Under the pieces are notes generated by a model. It had not been told where the DNA came from. It was given only the letters and a program-made list of their open reading frames with translations, and searched no databases. Shown piece after piece: positions 34,138-42,819 of a DNA stretch of 64,000 nt. The DNA is from an uncultured Mycoplasmatota bacterium (GTDB taxonomy: Bacteria > Bacillota_I > Bacilli_A > RF39 > UBA660). The translations under genes and the position numbers were made by a program. The first letter of the stretch is position 1. Each line of letters begins with the position of its first letter. Location: the NCBI GenBank assembly GCA_900548695.1, contig URLC01000005.1, positions 76,287-140,286 of the forward strand, written 5' to 3'.

Positions 34138-34632
34138 TTATTTTTTAACAATATTTGAGCCTTTTAAAAGCGAATAAAGATCTTCTTTAGTTCCAAAGAC
34201 AAATCCATCTTTAGATAAAAGGACTCCTGCTTTTGCTTTACTGTATAGACAAAAAATATTTTTACCTTCTTTTACTTTTTTTATATTAGAAACTAAATAT
34301 TCTATTTTATTACCTGTAGAAATATTCTCTACAATAATCTTACTATCACTAATACTAACTCGATTAACAACTTCTTTACCATTAGATTGTTCCATTAATC
34401 TTCTATATTGAAGCTTAGCAAGTTTACTTGGCATCAACAACAATATAATAAAACAACAAACCATAATACTAATACAAAGACAAGAAAAAGCAAAATCAAA
34501 AAAAAGAATAGATAAAAGAATAGTTAGAATAGTTAAAATAGAAAGTAGAATAATAATAGATTTATAATATAACCAAAAAAATTCTTTTAATAATACTATA
34601 TTATAATGATATTCATTAACAACTTTTTTCAT
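34138..34632 (-). CDS. YcxB-like membrane protein
   Basis: A 164-residue protein with two membrane helices (about 26-50 and 52-70) and a soluble C-terminal domain of PH/YcxB-like character (RVSISDSKIIVENISTGNKIEYLVSNIKKVKEGKNIFCLY). The YcxB-like family is uncharacterised. It is transcribed from its own TATAAT box just after the dnaJ terminator, and is followed by the regulator, so the two may form a membrane pair. AGGTGATG precedes the ATG. Confidence 0.72.
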   Translation of the reverse strand: MKKVVNEYHYNIVLLKEFFWLYYKSIIILLSILTILTILLSILFFDFAFSCLCISIMVCCFIILLLMPSKLAKLQYRRLMEQSNGKEVVNRVSISDSKIIVENISTGNKIEYLVSNIKKVKEGKNIFCLYSKAKAGVLLSKDGFVFGTKEDLYSLLKGSNIVKK

Positions 34633-34654
34633 AACATCACCTATTACAATTATA

Positions 34655-34681
34655 TCAAAAAAAGAGGTTTTTTTACCTCTT
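34655..34681 (-). terminator. Terminator of the heat-shock operon
   Basis: AAGAGGT/ACCTCTT with a 6-base loop and T7 tail, overlapping the dnaJ stop. Confidence 0.93.
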
Positions 34682-35825
34682 AATCATTATTTTTCACAAA
34701 TTTATTAAATTCTTTAATCTCAACAGTATCCATATCTGTTTTAGCTAATTTTTCAATTAAAGATTTTTGTTCTCGTGATAATTTTTTAGGAGTATATACT
34801 TTAAATACTACATACATATCCCCTTTACGTTTTTGATATTTATTATCAACACCTTTACCACGAATGCGTTGTTTATCACCACTATTAGTACCTGCTAAAA
34901 CATTTAATTTAACATTACCATATAATGTGGGAATATCCTTCTTACATCCCATAATAGCTTCTGGTAAAGTAAGAGGAACCTCAACATAAATATCATCATC
35001 ATGACGAATAAATACCTCATGTTCTTCAACAACAAATTCTAAGTATAAATCACCATTTTCTCCTCCATTTGACCCAGGATTACCTTTTCCACTAACACGT
35101 AAACGATCCCCCGTATCAATACCGGCTGGAATATTAATAGTAAGAGTTTTATTCTTTTTAATCTTTCCCTTACCTTTACAGTGAGTACATCTTCTTTTAA
35201 AAGTATGTCCTGTACCTCCACAATCAGGGCAAGTAGTCTTAGAAAGAAAAGAACCTAAAATAGTATGTTGTTCTGAAGTTATGGTACCACTACCATGACA
35301 CGTAGAACATTTTTCCTCATCGAATCCTCCACGTCCATCACACTCATCACAATCCTCAACTACATCCAAATCAAACTTTTTTTCACAACCAAAGATAGCT
35401 TCTTCAAATTCTAGATTCATTCGCATTAAAACGTCACTGCCACGTCGAGCACGACTACGACTACTATTTTGACTACCGCCACCAAAACCAAATCCAGAAA
35501 ATCCTCCGGCACCACCAAAGATAGAATCAAAAATATCGCCAAAATCAAAATCTGATGCATCAAATCCTTGATAGCCTCCAGCTCCCCTAGGACCATTACC
35601 AACACCAGCATGACCATATTGATCATACATCTTACGTTTTTGTTCATCTGACAAAACAGAATAGGCTTCTTGTGCTTCTTTAAACTTTTCAGCAGCTTCT
35701 GGATTATCTTTATTCAAATCTGGATGATATTCCTTTGCTTTTTTACGAAAGGCACTCTTAATCTCAGCATCACTTGCTGTTTTACTAACACCAAGCACCT
35801 CATAATAATCACGCTTTTCTGCCAT
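34680..35825 (-). CDS. dnaJ: Chaperone DnaJ
   Basis: Hsp40 co-chaperone that feeds unfolded proteins to DnaK and stimulates its ATPase. The 381-residue protein has a J domain (HPD at about 35), a Gly/Phe-rich linker (about 75-125), a zinc-binding region with four CxxCxGxG-type repeats (about 150-215, including CDECDGRGG and CPDCGGTG) and the two beta-barrel domains. It is the last gene of hrcA-grpE-dnaK-dnaJ. A hairpin with a poor T-run lies between dnaK and dnaJ. Confidence 0.98.
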   Translation of the reverse strand: MAEKRDYYEVLGVSKTASDAEIKSAFRKKAKEYHPDLNKDNPEAAEKFKEAQEAYSVLSDEQKRKMYDQYGHAGVGNGPRGAGGYQGFDASDFDFGDIFDSIFGGAGGFSGFGFGGGSQNSSRSRARRGSDVLMRMNLEFEEAIFGCEKKFDLDVVEDCDECDGRGGFDEEKCSTCHGSGTITSEQHTILGSFLSKTTCPDCGGTGHTFKRRCTHCKGKGKIKKNKTLTINIPAGIDTGDRLRVSGKGNPGSNGGENGDLYLEFVVEEHEVFIRHDDDIYVEVPLTLPEAIMGCKKDIPTLYGNVKLNVLAGTNSGDKQRIRGKGVDNKYQKRKGDMYVVFKVYTPKKLSREQKSLIEKLAKTDMDTVEIKEFNKFVKNND

Positions 35826-35859
35826 ATCTACACCTCATTTCATCTTATGATAGACAAGA

Positions 35860-35878
35860 AAGTAGCGTTACGCTACTT
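35860..35878 (-). terminator. Intergenic hairpin between dnaK and dnaJ (attenuator or processing site)
   Basis: AAGTAGCG/CGCTACTT with a 3-base loop, followed on the minus strand by TCTTGTC rather than a T-run. A full terminator is unlikely; partial attenuation or an mRNA end-processing stem would lower dnaJ relative to dnaK. Confidence 0.6.
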
Positions 35879-35881
35879 CTC

Positions 35882-37735
35882 TTATTCTTCTTCGATATCC
35901 GCTTCTTGAACATCATCATCAGATTTTTTATTTTTTTTCTTGTCTTTCTTTTTATCCTTCTTCTCATCTTCTTCATTAACTGATTCATCTTGTTGTCTTT
36001 CCTTAGCAGTTTGTTCATAAACCTTTGTAGCAAGAGCCATAGCCTTTTCTTGTAATTTATCTTTATACTTCTTGATATCATCCATATCATCTTTTTCTAA
36101 AGCTTTCTTCAAATCTTTAATTAAGTCTTCTGCTTCTTCCTTTTCTTTTTCTGAAACTTTATCTCCAAGGTCTTTTAAAGATTTTTCAGTTTGGAACACT
36201 AATTGTTCAGCTTCATTTTTAGTCTCAGCTTCTTCTTTTCTCTTTAAATCTGCTTCTTTATTTTCTTCTGCTTCTTTACGCATCTTTTCAATTTCTTCAT
36301 CAGTTAAATTTGTACTAGATGTAATTGTAATAGATTGTTCCTTGTTAGTTCCTAAATCTTTTGCTGTAACATTAACAATACCATTAGCATCAATATCAAA
36401 TTTAACTTCGATTTGTGGAACTCCACGAGGAGCTGCTGGAATATTAGTTAACTGGAATCTTCCTAAAGTCTTATTATCAGCAGCCATTGGTCTTTCACCT
36501 TGTAAAACATGAATATCAACTGCTGGTTGATTATCTGCTGCTGTTGAGAATACTTCTGATTTAGAAGTTGGAATTGTTGTATTTCTTGGAATTAATGTAG
36601 TCATGACATTACCTAATGTTTCAATACCTAAAGAAAGTGGTGTAACATCTAAAAGTACGATATCATTAACATCACCAGTTAAAACTCCACCTTGAATAGC
36701 AGCACCCATAGCAACTACTTCATCAGGATTAACTTCACGTGAAGGTTCTTTACCAAGCTCTTTTGTAATCAAATCATATACCATAGGTACACGAGTAGAA
36801 CCACCTACTAAAACAACCTTATCAATATCATTCTTAGTCATTTTAGCATCCTTTAAAGCTTTACGAACTGGTTCTAATGTAGACTCAACTAAATCAGAAA
36901 TCAAATCTTCAAATTTAGCACGAGTTAAAGTCATATCTAAGTGTAGAGGTTCTCCATCATCACCTTTAGCAATAAATGGTGCAGAAACTTGTGTAGAAAC
37001 CATACCACTCAAATCTTTCTTAGCTTTTTCTGCTGTTTCTTTTAAACGTTGCATTGCCATTTTATCTTTACTTAAATCAATTCCGTTTTCTTTTTTGAAC
37101 TCAGATACTAAATAATCCATAATTCTTTGGTCAAAATCATCTCCACCTAAATGATTATTACCATTAGTAGATTTTACTTCAAATACACCATCACCAAGTT
37201 CTAGAATAGATACATCGAAAGTACCACCACCTAGGTCATAAACCAAAATAGTTTGTCCTTCTTCTTTTTCTAGACCATATGATAAAGCTGCTGCTGTTGG
37301 TTCATTAATAATACGTTCAACTTCAAGTCCGGCAATCTTACCAGCATTTTTAGTAGCTTGACGTTGACTATCATTAAAGTATGCAGGTACTGTAATAACA
37401 GCTTTAGTAACTTTTTCTCCTAAATAACTTTCTGCATAATCTTTAATATAAGCTAAAATCATAGCAGAAATTTCTTCTGGTGTATACTCTTTTCCTTCTA
37501 ATTCAACTTTATCGCTAGTTCCCATTTTTCTCTTAATAGAAATAACTGTATTTTTATTTGTCAAAGCTTGTCTTTTTGCAGACTCACCAACGATTCTTTC
37601 TCCTTTTTTAAAAGCTACCACAGAAGGAGTTGTTCTACTACCTTCTGGATTTGGAATAACCTTTGGTGCTCCAGCCTCTAATACTGCAGCACAAGAATTT
37701 GTTGTACCTAAATCTATACCAATAATTTTACTCAT
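35882..37735 (-). CDS. dnaK: Chaperone DnaK (Hsp70)
   Basis: A 617-residue ATP-dependent foldase. The nucleotide domain starts IIGIDLGTTNSCAAVLE and has DLGGGTFDVSILELG near 165 and VLVGGSTRVPMV near 310. The substrate domain follows (about 365-480) with the helical lid and a Lys/Glu/Asp-rich tail ending in EADIEEE, typical of Firmicutes without the EEVD form. Operon context and HrcA/CIRCE control upstream imply heat-shock induction. Confidence 0.99.
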   Translation of the reverse strand: MSKIIGIDLGTTNSCAAVLEAGAPKVIPNPEGSRTTPSVVAFKKGERIVGESAKRQALTNKNTVISIKRKMGTSDKVELEGKEYTPEEISAMILAYIKDYAESYLGEKVTKAVITVPAYFNDSQRQATKNAGKIAGLEVERIINEPTAAALSYGLEKEEGQTILVYDLGGGTFDVSILELGDGVFEVKSTNGNNHLGGDDFDQRIMDYLVSEFKKENGIDLSKDKMAMQRLKETAEKAKKDLSGMVSTQVSAPFIAKGDDGEPLHLDMTLTRAKFEDLISDLVESTLEPVRKALKDAKMTKNDIDKVVLVGGSTRVPMVYDLITKELGKEPSREVNPDEVVAMGAAIQGGVLTGDVNDIVLLDVTPLSLGIETLGNVMTTLIPRNTTIPTSKSEVFSTAADNQPAVDIHVLQGERPMAADNKTLGRFQLTNIPAAPRGVPQIEVKFDIDANGIVNVTAKDLGTNKEQSITITSSTNLTDEEIEKMRKEAEENKEADLKRKEEAETKNEAEQLVFQTEKSLKDLGDKVSEKEKEEAEDLIKDLKKALEKDDMDDIKKYKDKLQEKAMALATKVYEQTAKERQQDESVNEEDEKKDKKKDKKKNKKSDDDVQEADIEEE

Positions 37736-37748
37736 ATATCATCTCTCC

Positions 37749-38342
37749 TTATTTACTATTTACTTTTACTGAAGCAGGGCGAATCACTCTGCCATTTAAT
37801 TTATATCCTTTAAGTAACACTTCTGTTACTACATCATCATCCATCTCTTCGATAGAATCAGTCATTAATGCTTGCTCTAAGCTAGGATCAAAAACCTCAC
37901 CTACACGATTGATTTCTTCAACTCCAAATTTTTTTAGTATTTCTGTCAAATTAGCATACATCATCTTAAAGCCATCCAAAAATTTAGATAACTCATCTGT
38001 TAAATCATTATCATCAAGCTTTATCGCTCTTTCAAAATTATCAACTACATTAATCAATTCACTAACCAAATCTTGATTCGCAAACTTTAACATATTAGAA
38101 ACTTCTTCATCTTTTCTTTTTCGATAATTAACAAGTTCAGCCTGTGCTAATTTAACTTTTTCTAACAAACTCAAATTATCAGCTTCTAACTTTTTAATTT
38201 GTTCCGTTAGTTTTTTATTTTCATCTATCAATTTATCATGTTCTTTTTTCGAAACTTTATGTTTTTTTTCTTTATCGATAGCAGGAGCAGTTTTTTCTAC
38301 ATCCTCAAGAGTTTCAATACCATCTTTTTTTTCTTCTTCCAT
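37749..38342 (-). CDS. grpE: Nucleotide exchange factor GrpE
   Basis: A 197-residue exchange factor that releases ADP from DnaK. A charged, Lys/Glu-rich N-terminus (about 1-45) leads to a long coiled coil (about 48-100, heptad-like) and the conserved GrpE head with FERAIKL, GFKMMYANLTEILKKFGVEEI and a final RVIRPASVKV strand. It lies 13 bases from dnaK and 6 from hrcA. Confidence 0.97.
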   Translation of the reverse strand: MEEEKKDGIETLEDVEKTAPAIDKEKKHKVSKKEHDKLIDENKKLTEQIKKLEADNLSLLEKVKLAQAELVNYRKRKDEEVSNMLKFANQDLVSELINVVDNFERAIKLDDNDLTDELSKFLDGFKMMYANLTEILKKFGVEEINRVGEVFDPSLEQALMTDSIEEMDDDVVTEVLLKGYKLNGRVIRPASVKVNSK

Positions 38343-38348
38343 AACTAC

Positions 38349-39335
38349 CTACCTTTCTATATTCTCTCTCATGTATTCAAGCATAGAAACAACTCGATCA
38401 TATTCCATTCGCTTAGGACCTATAATCGCTAAAGTTCCTTCTTGATTACCATTTTTAAATCTAGTCTTAATAACTGTAACATCATCATCAATATTACTTT
38501 CACTACCAATATAGACTTTAATATTGTTATCATTATCTTCTTCAATACTACGTAAAAGTTCTGGACTATCAAGTTTATTAAAAACCGTACGAATTTTATC
38601 TACATTACTAAATTCAGGTTGACTTAAGAACTTATTCTTACCAACAACATTAACTTCTTGATTAGTAAAATCGCTAAATACATGATAGAAGGCATTATAT
38701 AGTTGTTCATGTTGCTTAACATATTTACCTATAATAGGCTTTATTTCATACTCTAACTTTGCACTGACTTCATCAATAGGAGTACCAACAATCAAATTAT
38801 TAATTAAGTTAACTGTTTTTTTAATATCTTCCATAGCAACATCTTGCAAACGAATATTTTTATGTTCGACGTGACCACGATCTGTAACAATAATTACAAT
38901 CATACTAACCTCATCATAAGGAATTACTTCTATTTGTTTTAAAAGATTCTCATGAGATGTACTACCAAGTACTACGGTTGTATAATTAGTCATATCAGAA
39001 ATTACCTGTAAACTCTTCATAATAACATCTGATAATGCCAACTGTTGATTATGAAATACAGTCTGTAACTTTAGCATATCTTCCCCAGTCATCTTCTTAG
39101 GCTCCATTAAATGATCAACATAATAACGATACCCACCTTCACTAGGAATTCTACCAGACGAAGTGTGCGTCTTTTCTAAAAGATTCTTTTCTTCTAAAGC
39201 AGACATTTCATTTCTAACAGTTGCGCTTGAACAATTCAATATTTTAGAAATAACCTTAGAACCAACTGGAATGGGATCTTTAATATACTTTTCAACAATC
39301 AGTTTTAAGATCTTACATTGTCTCTCTGTTAACAT
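38349..39335 (-). CDS. hrcA: Heat-shock repressor HrcA
   Basis: A 328-residue winged-helix repressor that binds CIRCE inverted repeats. The start MLTERQCKILKLIVEKYIKDPIPVGSK aligns with known HrcA. The HTH region holds SATVRNEMSALEEKNLLEKTHTSSGRIPSEGGYRYYVD, the family hallmark, followed by the GAF-like dimerisation region. In-frame starts at 39347 and 39398 are longer alternatives; the latter lies in the -10 box and is excluded. Two CIRCE elements flank its promoter. Confidence 0.97.
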   Translation of the reverse strand: MLTERQCKILKLIVEKYIKDPIPVGSKVISKILNCSSATVRNEMSALEEKNLLEKTHTSSGRIPSEGGYRYYVDHLMEPKKMTGEDMLKLQTVFHNQQLALSDVIMKSLQVISDMTNYTTVVLGSTSHENLLKQIEVIPYDEVSMIVIIVTDRGHVEHKNIRLQDVAMEDIKKTVNLINNLIVGTPIDEVSAKLEYEIKPIIGKYVKQHEQLYNAFYHVFSDFTNQEVNVVGKNKFLSQPEFSNVDKIRTVFNKLDSPELLRSIEEDNDNNIKVYIGSESNIDDDVTVIKTRFKNGNQEGTLAIIGPKRMEYDRVVSMLEYMRENIER

Positions 39336-39355
39336 GACTATCAGCATCCTACTTC

Positions 39356-39382
39356 CTAGCACTATTATTCTACGAGTGCTAA
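39356..39382 (-). promoter_or_regulatory. CIRCE element, promoter-proximal to the gene
   Basis: The plus strand reads CTAGCACTA, 9 bases, GAGTGCTAA. This is close to the consensus TTAGCACTC-N9-GAGTGCTAA and lies in the 5' leader of the operon, between the -10 box and hrcA. Confidence 0.93.
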
Positions 39383-39386
39383 TTGT

Positions 39387-39415
39387 ATTATATGACAACT
39401 TTTAGCACTTGTCAA
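39387..39415 (-). promoter_or_regulatory. Promoter of the hrcA operon
   Basis: TTGACA (39410-39415), 17-base spacer and TATAAT (39387-39392), between two CIRCE repeats. The -35 box is inside the upstream CIRCE. Confidence 0.95.
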
Positions 39416-39428
39416 TAAAATGTGCTAA
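39402..39428 (-). promoter_or_regulatory. Second CIRCE element over the -35 box
   Basis: TTAGCACTT, 9 bases, ATGTGCTAA: a slightly imperfect CIRCE, spanning the -35. Centre-to-centre distance to the first copy is 46 bases. Double CIRCE control is stricter than one copy. Confidence 0.88.
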
Positions 39429-39441
39429 AAAATTAATAAAT

Positions 39442-39465
39442 AAAAAAAACGGATATTAAATCCGT
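39442..39465 (-). terminator. Terminator of the pilin-like lectin gene
   Basis: ACGGAT/ATCCGT with a 5-base loop and T8 tail. Confidence 0.92.
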
Positions 39466-39466
39466 A

Positions 39467-41335
39467 TTAATAATTAGCTAAAACAAACTTCCATCGTTGG
39501 TTTTTTTCTTGAGTAACACTTTGAATTTTAGTAAAAGTATCACTTTCATATCCCATTCGAAGGTTTTGTTGTCCAATGGTATAATAGCCATCCTTTAAAG
39601 GTGTAATAGTCCACTCTTGTACAGAGTTGTTGGGATTATTAGGTAATAAATCCACCTTAGCACCAACTTCAGCAAATCCTTCTTCGATATCCAAAGCATA
39701 ATTAGTAAAAGTATTAATAATTCGGTATCCATTTCCTACTTTAGTCAAATGCCAAGTTTGTACATTATCTTTTCCTACTACAAATGGTTCCATTCTCGCA
39801 TAAAACAATTCATCCTCTTCATAAGAGGTCAAAACTTGATTATCACTATTAGCGGAAAAAATATAATAATCTCCTTCTGGAATTGCCTCTAAGGAATTTG
39901 CATTAAAAGAATTATATCTTACACCACTAACAGTCTCAATCTCACCTACACTACCAACCCCAGTGTCACTGCTAATATCTTTAACTTTCCTCCAAGTACT
40001 ACCATCAGAACTTACTTCAATAACATTATTTTTATAAGCCTTGCCGCTTTTATGCCAAATAACTATTTCATCCAAATTATAAACTGCGCCTAAATCAATA
40101 GTAACACTAGTTCCACTATTAGCTTTATGAGCTGAGGCATCACTTATTTCACCATTAGTAAGAACTGCTATATTTCCCTTACCATAGGCAACATTAACAC
40201 CATCTTTTACAGCTTGAACTTCTTCCCATTCAACTTGTGATCCATCCGTAGATGAAACAGTATCTCGAATATATCTAACATTATTTAAAACTACATTGCT
40301 TCCTCTTCTAGGTGGGTTATCTTTAGTATTAGATGATACCTTAGTGACTTCAAACTTACCGGCACCACTATTCACTCCTGGAATCATCATTCCATTATAA
40401 ATAATTGGTGTATAATTTTCTAAAACTTCTTCACCAGTACTTGGGTCATACTGACCACGATGATATTTATACTGTTTGGTAAGTGCTTTATTGGTGGCAC
40501 CTTTCATTTGAACACCAGCATAACCAGCAATAAAAGACGAACCACCAGCGCCAGAACCGGCATAATCCTTAGATACACCGGACGCTCCTCCTCCGTAGTA
40601 TCCACTTCCACCACCAGATAAGTATTGTCCACCTGTTCCGCCAATTCCAAAGCTTCCAGAAGTACCAGACGAATGACTTCCAACTCCATGAGCACCACCA
40701 GCAGAAGGCGTACCTCCATAAGCTATCTTAGGATCAGAAGCATTACCAGTATTACCATTACCACCAAATAATGTTCCACCATAGCCACCAGCCTGATTAC
40801 TTCCAGCACCGCCACCACCAGCAGCAACCATAATTCGACTGTCCAAAGAAACCTCATCATTCCATGCTCCATTGATTAAACGAACATCGGTAGCACCACC
40901 ACCAGCCAAATATCTAGAATCAGTAGAAGAACCAGCGCCACCACCATTAAAGCTAGCACTTTTTTCTCCTTTAGCACCTGTATAAAAATATAAATGATCA
41001 TTAAACTCTAAATAAATAATTCCTGAAACATAAGCACCTTTGCCACCATTAGTACCACCACCAGCAGCTCCCCATAACTCTATTTTATACCAACCATCAG
41101 AATTAGCAATAAACTCACGTCCATTTTCATCAACTGCGCCACCTTCATGATCACCAGAAGTATCAGTTAAACTAAAACGATTTAATTCATCTTCAATCTT
41201 ATCTACAAAAGTAGTTGTATTTTTACGATTCGTTCCCAAATTACTAAGTAAAGCAAGTACAATTAATAAAGACATTATCATAAGACCATACAATAATGTC
41301 GAAATAGCAAAACCTTGATTATTTAGCTTCTTCAT
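39467..41335 (-). CDS. Pilin-like-anchored surface protein with glycine-rich, discoidin-like and ricin-type domains
   Basis: A 622-residue modular protein. The N-terminus KKLNNQGFAISTLLYGLMIMSL resembles a type IV pseudopilin leader, a short basic lead ending in Gly and then a hydrophobic helix that starts at Phe, with a Glu/Asp-containing amphipathic region after it. About 60-300 is an extremely Gly-rich domain with repeated AGGGGAG, GGTGG and YGGG runs (ALK/PVF-like glycine-rich fold). About 380-460 looks like an F5/8 type C (discoidin) module (SVTIDLGAVYNLDEIVIWH). About 480-622 has ricin-B/lectin pattern QxW repeats (VQTWHLTKVGNGY, VQEWTITPLKDGYY, NQRWKF). Binding of host or bacterial glycans is likely. 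Confidence 0.8.
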   Translation of the reverse strand: MKKLNNQGFAISTLLYGLMIMSLLIVLALLSNLGTNRKNTTTFVDKIEDELNRFSLTDTSGDHEGGAVDENGREFIANSDGWYKIELWGAAGGGTNGGKGAYVSGIIYLEFNDHLYFYTGAKGEKSASFNGGGAGSSTDSRYLAGGGATDVRLINGAWNDEVSLDSRIMVAAGGGGAGSNQAGGYGGTLFGGNGNTGNASDPKIAYGGTPSAGGAHGVGSHSSGTSGSFGIGGTGGQYLSGGGSGYYGGGASGVSKDYAGSGAGGSSFIAGYAGVQMKGATNKALTKQYKYHRGQYDPSTGEEVLENYTPIIYNGMMIPGVNSGAGKFEVTKVSSNTKDNPPRRGSNVVLNNVRYIRDTVSSTDGSQVEWEEVQAVKDGVNVAYGKGNIAVLTNGEISDASAHKANSGTSVTIDLGAVYNLDEIVIWHKSGKAYKNNVIEVSSDGSTWRKVKDISSDTGVGSVGEIETVSGVRYNSFNANSLEAIPEGDYYIFSANSDNQVLTSYEEDELFYARMEPFVVGKDNVQTWHLTKVGNGYRIINTFTNYALDIEEGFAEVGAKVDLLPNNPNNSVQEWTITPLKDGYYTIGQQNLRMGYESDTFTKIQSVTQEKNQRWKFVLANY

Positions 41336-41362
41336 ACAATCACCTATCTTAAAACTATTCTA

Positions 41363-41908
41363 TCATACTTGCTTCAAAATAACTACCCATTTATCTCCAT
41401 ATTTTTTCTTCTTTACAACAATAAAATTATTTGGATATGTAATTTTTTCTTCGGTATCACTTTCGCAAACTATAATACCATCATGAGTTAAAAGTTGATA
41501 TTTATCGATTAATAAAATACTTTTAGCAACAAAATCAGTTTGATAAGGTGGGTCTAAAAAAATAAGATCAAATTTTAAAGACTCTAAAGAAAATTTTCTT
41601 AAAGCCTCTTGATAATCTAAAGAAAAAAGAAAATAATCATCACATAAAATTTTATCTAAATTACGTTTTATGATTTGACTAGCCTTCTTATTCTTATCCA
41701 CAAAATAACATATTTTAGCGCCTTCACTTAAAGCTTCAATTCCAAGATTGCCACTTCCTGAAAATAAATCTAAAACAACCGCTTCATCCAAATATCCTTG
41801 AATCATCGCAAAAAGGCTTTCTTTTACTCGATCCATAGTCGGTCTAGTTCCAACTATATCAAATCCATCTAAAACTCTTCCTTTATATTTACCACTAATA
41901 ACTTTCAT
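41363..41908 (-). CDS. rsmD: 16S rRNA (guanine966-N2)-methyltransferase RsmD
   Basis: A 181-residue SAM-dependent enzyme that methylates G966 of 16S rRNA. MKVISGKYKGRVLDGF start, RPTMDRVKESLFAMI near 25, SAM motif VLDLFSGSGNLGIEALSEGA near 43 and the catalytic LIFLDPPYQT (the DPPY type) near 115. ATG 41908 is used because AAGGAGTG lies 7 bases before it; an in-frame start at 41926 would overlap ylbF more deeply. In B. subtilis the orthologue is ylbH, beside ylbF, as here. Confidence 0.96.
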   Translation of the reverse strand: MKVISGKYKGRVLDGFDIVGTRPTMDRVKESLFAMIQGYLDEAVVLDLFSGSGNLGIEALSEGAKICYFVDKNKKASQIIKRNLDKILCDDYFLFSLDYQEALRKFSLESLKFDLIFLDPPYQTDFVAKSILLIDKYQLLTHDGIIVCESDTEEKITYPNNFIVVKKKKYGDKWVVILKQV

Positions 41909-41913
41909 AAACT

Positions 41914-42198
41914 TCACTCCTTGCAATGGTAATTCCCTTTAATTTTTCTAAATTCTTGATTAATTTCCAAAATAAGTAAATTAACTGCTGTTTCTTTTTC
42001 TTTATACGCCAAAAAAGAAGGAGACTTTATAATCTCTTCCTTTAACTTTATATCAAAGTTCTCATGATACATTTCTAATTTATCAATAAGTAACTTATCA
42101 CTAAATAAAGCTTTCTTAGCCTGTAAATATTCTTGTACTTCTTGTGTATCATATACGCTTTTCTTTAAATTTTCCAACTTTTCAATTAACTCTTCCAT
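41914..42198 (-). CDS. ylbF: YlbF/YmcA family regulator
   Basis: A 94-residue helical protein of the YlbF/YmcA family, whose B. subtilis members are part of the Y-complex that controls RNase Y and sporulation/competence timing. The sequence is a helix bundle with a LEKLENLKKSVYDTQEVQEYLQAKKAL start and an RNase Y-partner-like acidic/basic pattern. Small size fits the family. The operon order ylbD-ylbE-ylbF-rsmD supports the assignment; a ylbG gene between ylbF and rsmD is absent. Confidence 0.85.
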   Translation of the reverse strand: MEELIEKLENLKKSVYDTQEVQEYLQAKKALFSDKLLIDKLEMYHENFDIKLKEEIIKSPSFLAYKEKETAVNLLILEINQEFRKIKGNYHCKE

Positions 42199-42220
42199 AC
42201 AATTATTGTATCATAATTTA

Positions 42221-42442
42221 CTACTTAAATACATCCATAAATGTAGAAACCATTTCTATATTCCTAACAAAATTATCTAATTTATCAGGAACAGTCAACT
42301 TATAATACTTTTTAGCTTCATCTAAAACTTCTTTAATTGCTAAAGGATTGCGATTTAACTTTTGATACCAAAAAGAATTAGCCCTTAAGTACTGATATAT
42401 CAATGGATTACTTTTAATATAATTAATCGTATACAGATTCAC
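42221..42442 (-). CDS. ylbE: YlbE-like protein
   Basis: A 73-residue protein with the YlbE pattern: YLRANSFWYQKLNRNP at about 18-33, an acidic helix, and LDNFVRNIEMVSTFMDVF at the end. Family function is unknown. It follows ylbD by 2 bases and precedes ylbF. Size and order match the B. subtilis cluster. Confidence 0.82.
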   Translation of the reverse strand: MNLYTINYIKSNPLIYQYLRANSFWYQKLNRNPLAIKEVLDEAKKYYKLTVPDKLDNFVRNIEMVSTFMDVFK

Positions 42443-42444
42443 AA

Positions 42445-42804
42445 CTAATCATCAAAATGTTGATAAATTGGTCTTGGCTCATAAGGTTCTGGGTTACTAC
42501 TTTGACCAAGCCCAATATCTTGTAATACCCCTAAGGCCTTTTGTATATTAGCAATCCCTTTTTGAACAGAAGATAAATCAATATTTTTAATATTTTGGAC
42601 CAATTCTTTTATATTATTAGGTAAAGTAGAAATATCACTTTCTAAAGTGCTACCAGAAGAAAAATAATCCCTCCAAATACTACTATTTTCTCCATAAATT
42701 TCATAAAGTTCATACAATCTTTGCCAAGTAGCTTTTCCATTCATTACATAATTAGCAAGTTCTGTATGATTTCTTGCAAAAGACTTAAAACTCTCTTTCG
42801 ACAT
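42445..42804 (-). CDS. ylbD: YlbD-like putative spore coat protein
   Basis: A 119-residue protein matching the YlbD coat family: SFKSFARNHTELANYVMNGKATWQRLYELYEIYGENSSIWRDYF, then a helical stretch and a Pro/Tyr/Glu-rich tail (NPEPYEPRPIY). Known only as a putative coat protein in B. subtilis. ATG 42804 with GGTGGTAAAT before it is used; the in-frame start at 42816 lies upstream of that site. A possible sigma-E-type box (CATATATT) lies 16 bases upstream. Confidence 0.82.
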   Translation of the reverse strand: MSKESFKSFARNHTELANYVMNGKATWQRLYELYEIYGENSSIWRDYFSSGSTLESDISTLPNNIKELVQNIKNIDLSSVQKGIANIQKALGVLQDIGLGQSSNPEPYEPRPIYQHFDD

Positions 42805-42819
42805 ATTTACCACCACTAC

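Noticed and set aside
36072..36512. A 146-codon plus-strand frame inside dnaK
   Set aside because: Antisense to dnaK with Ser/Leu-rich low-complexity product; a shadow of conserved codons.
40504..41100. Repeated short units in the glycine-rich coding region, as a possible CRISPR or DNA repeat array
   Set aside because: The repetition follows Gly codons (GGT/GGA/GGN) of an open frame with no regular spacer length.
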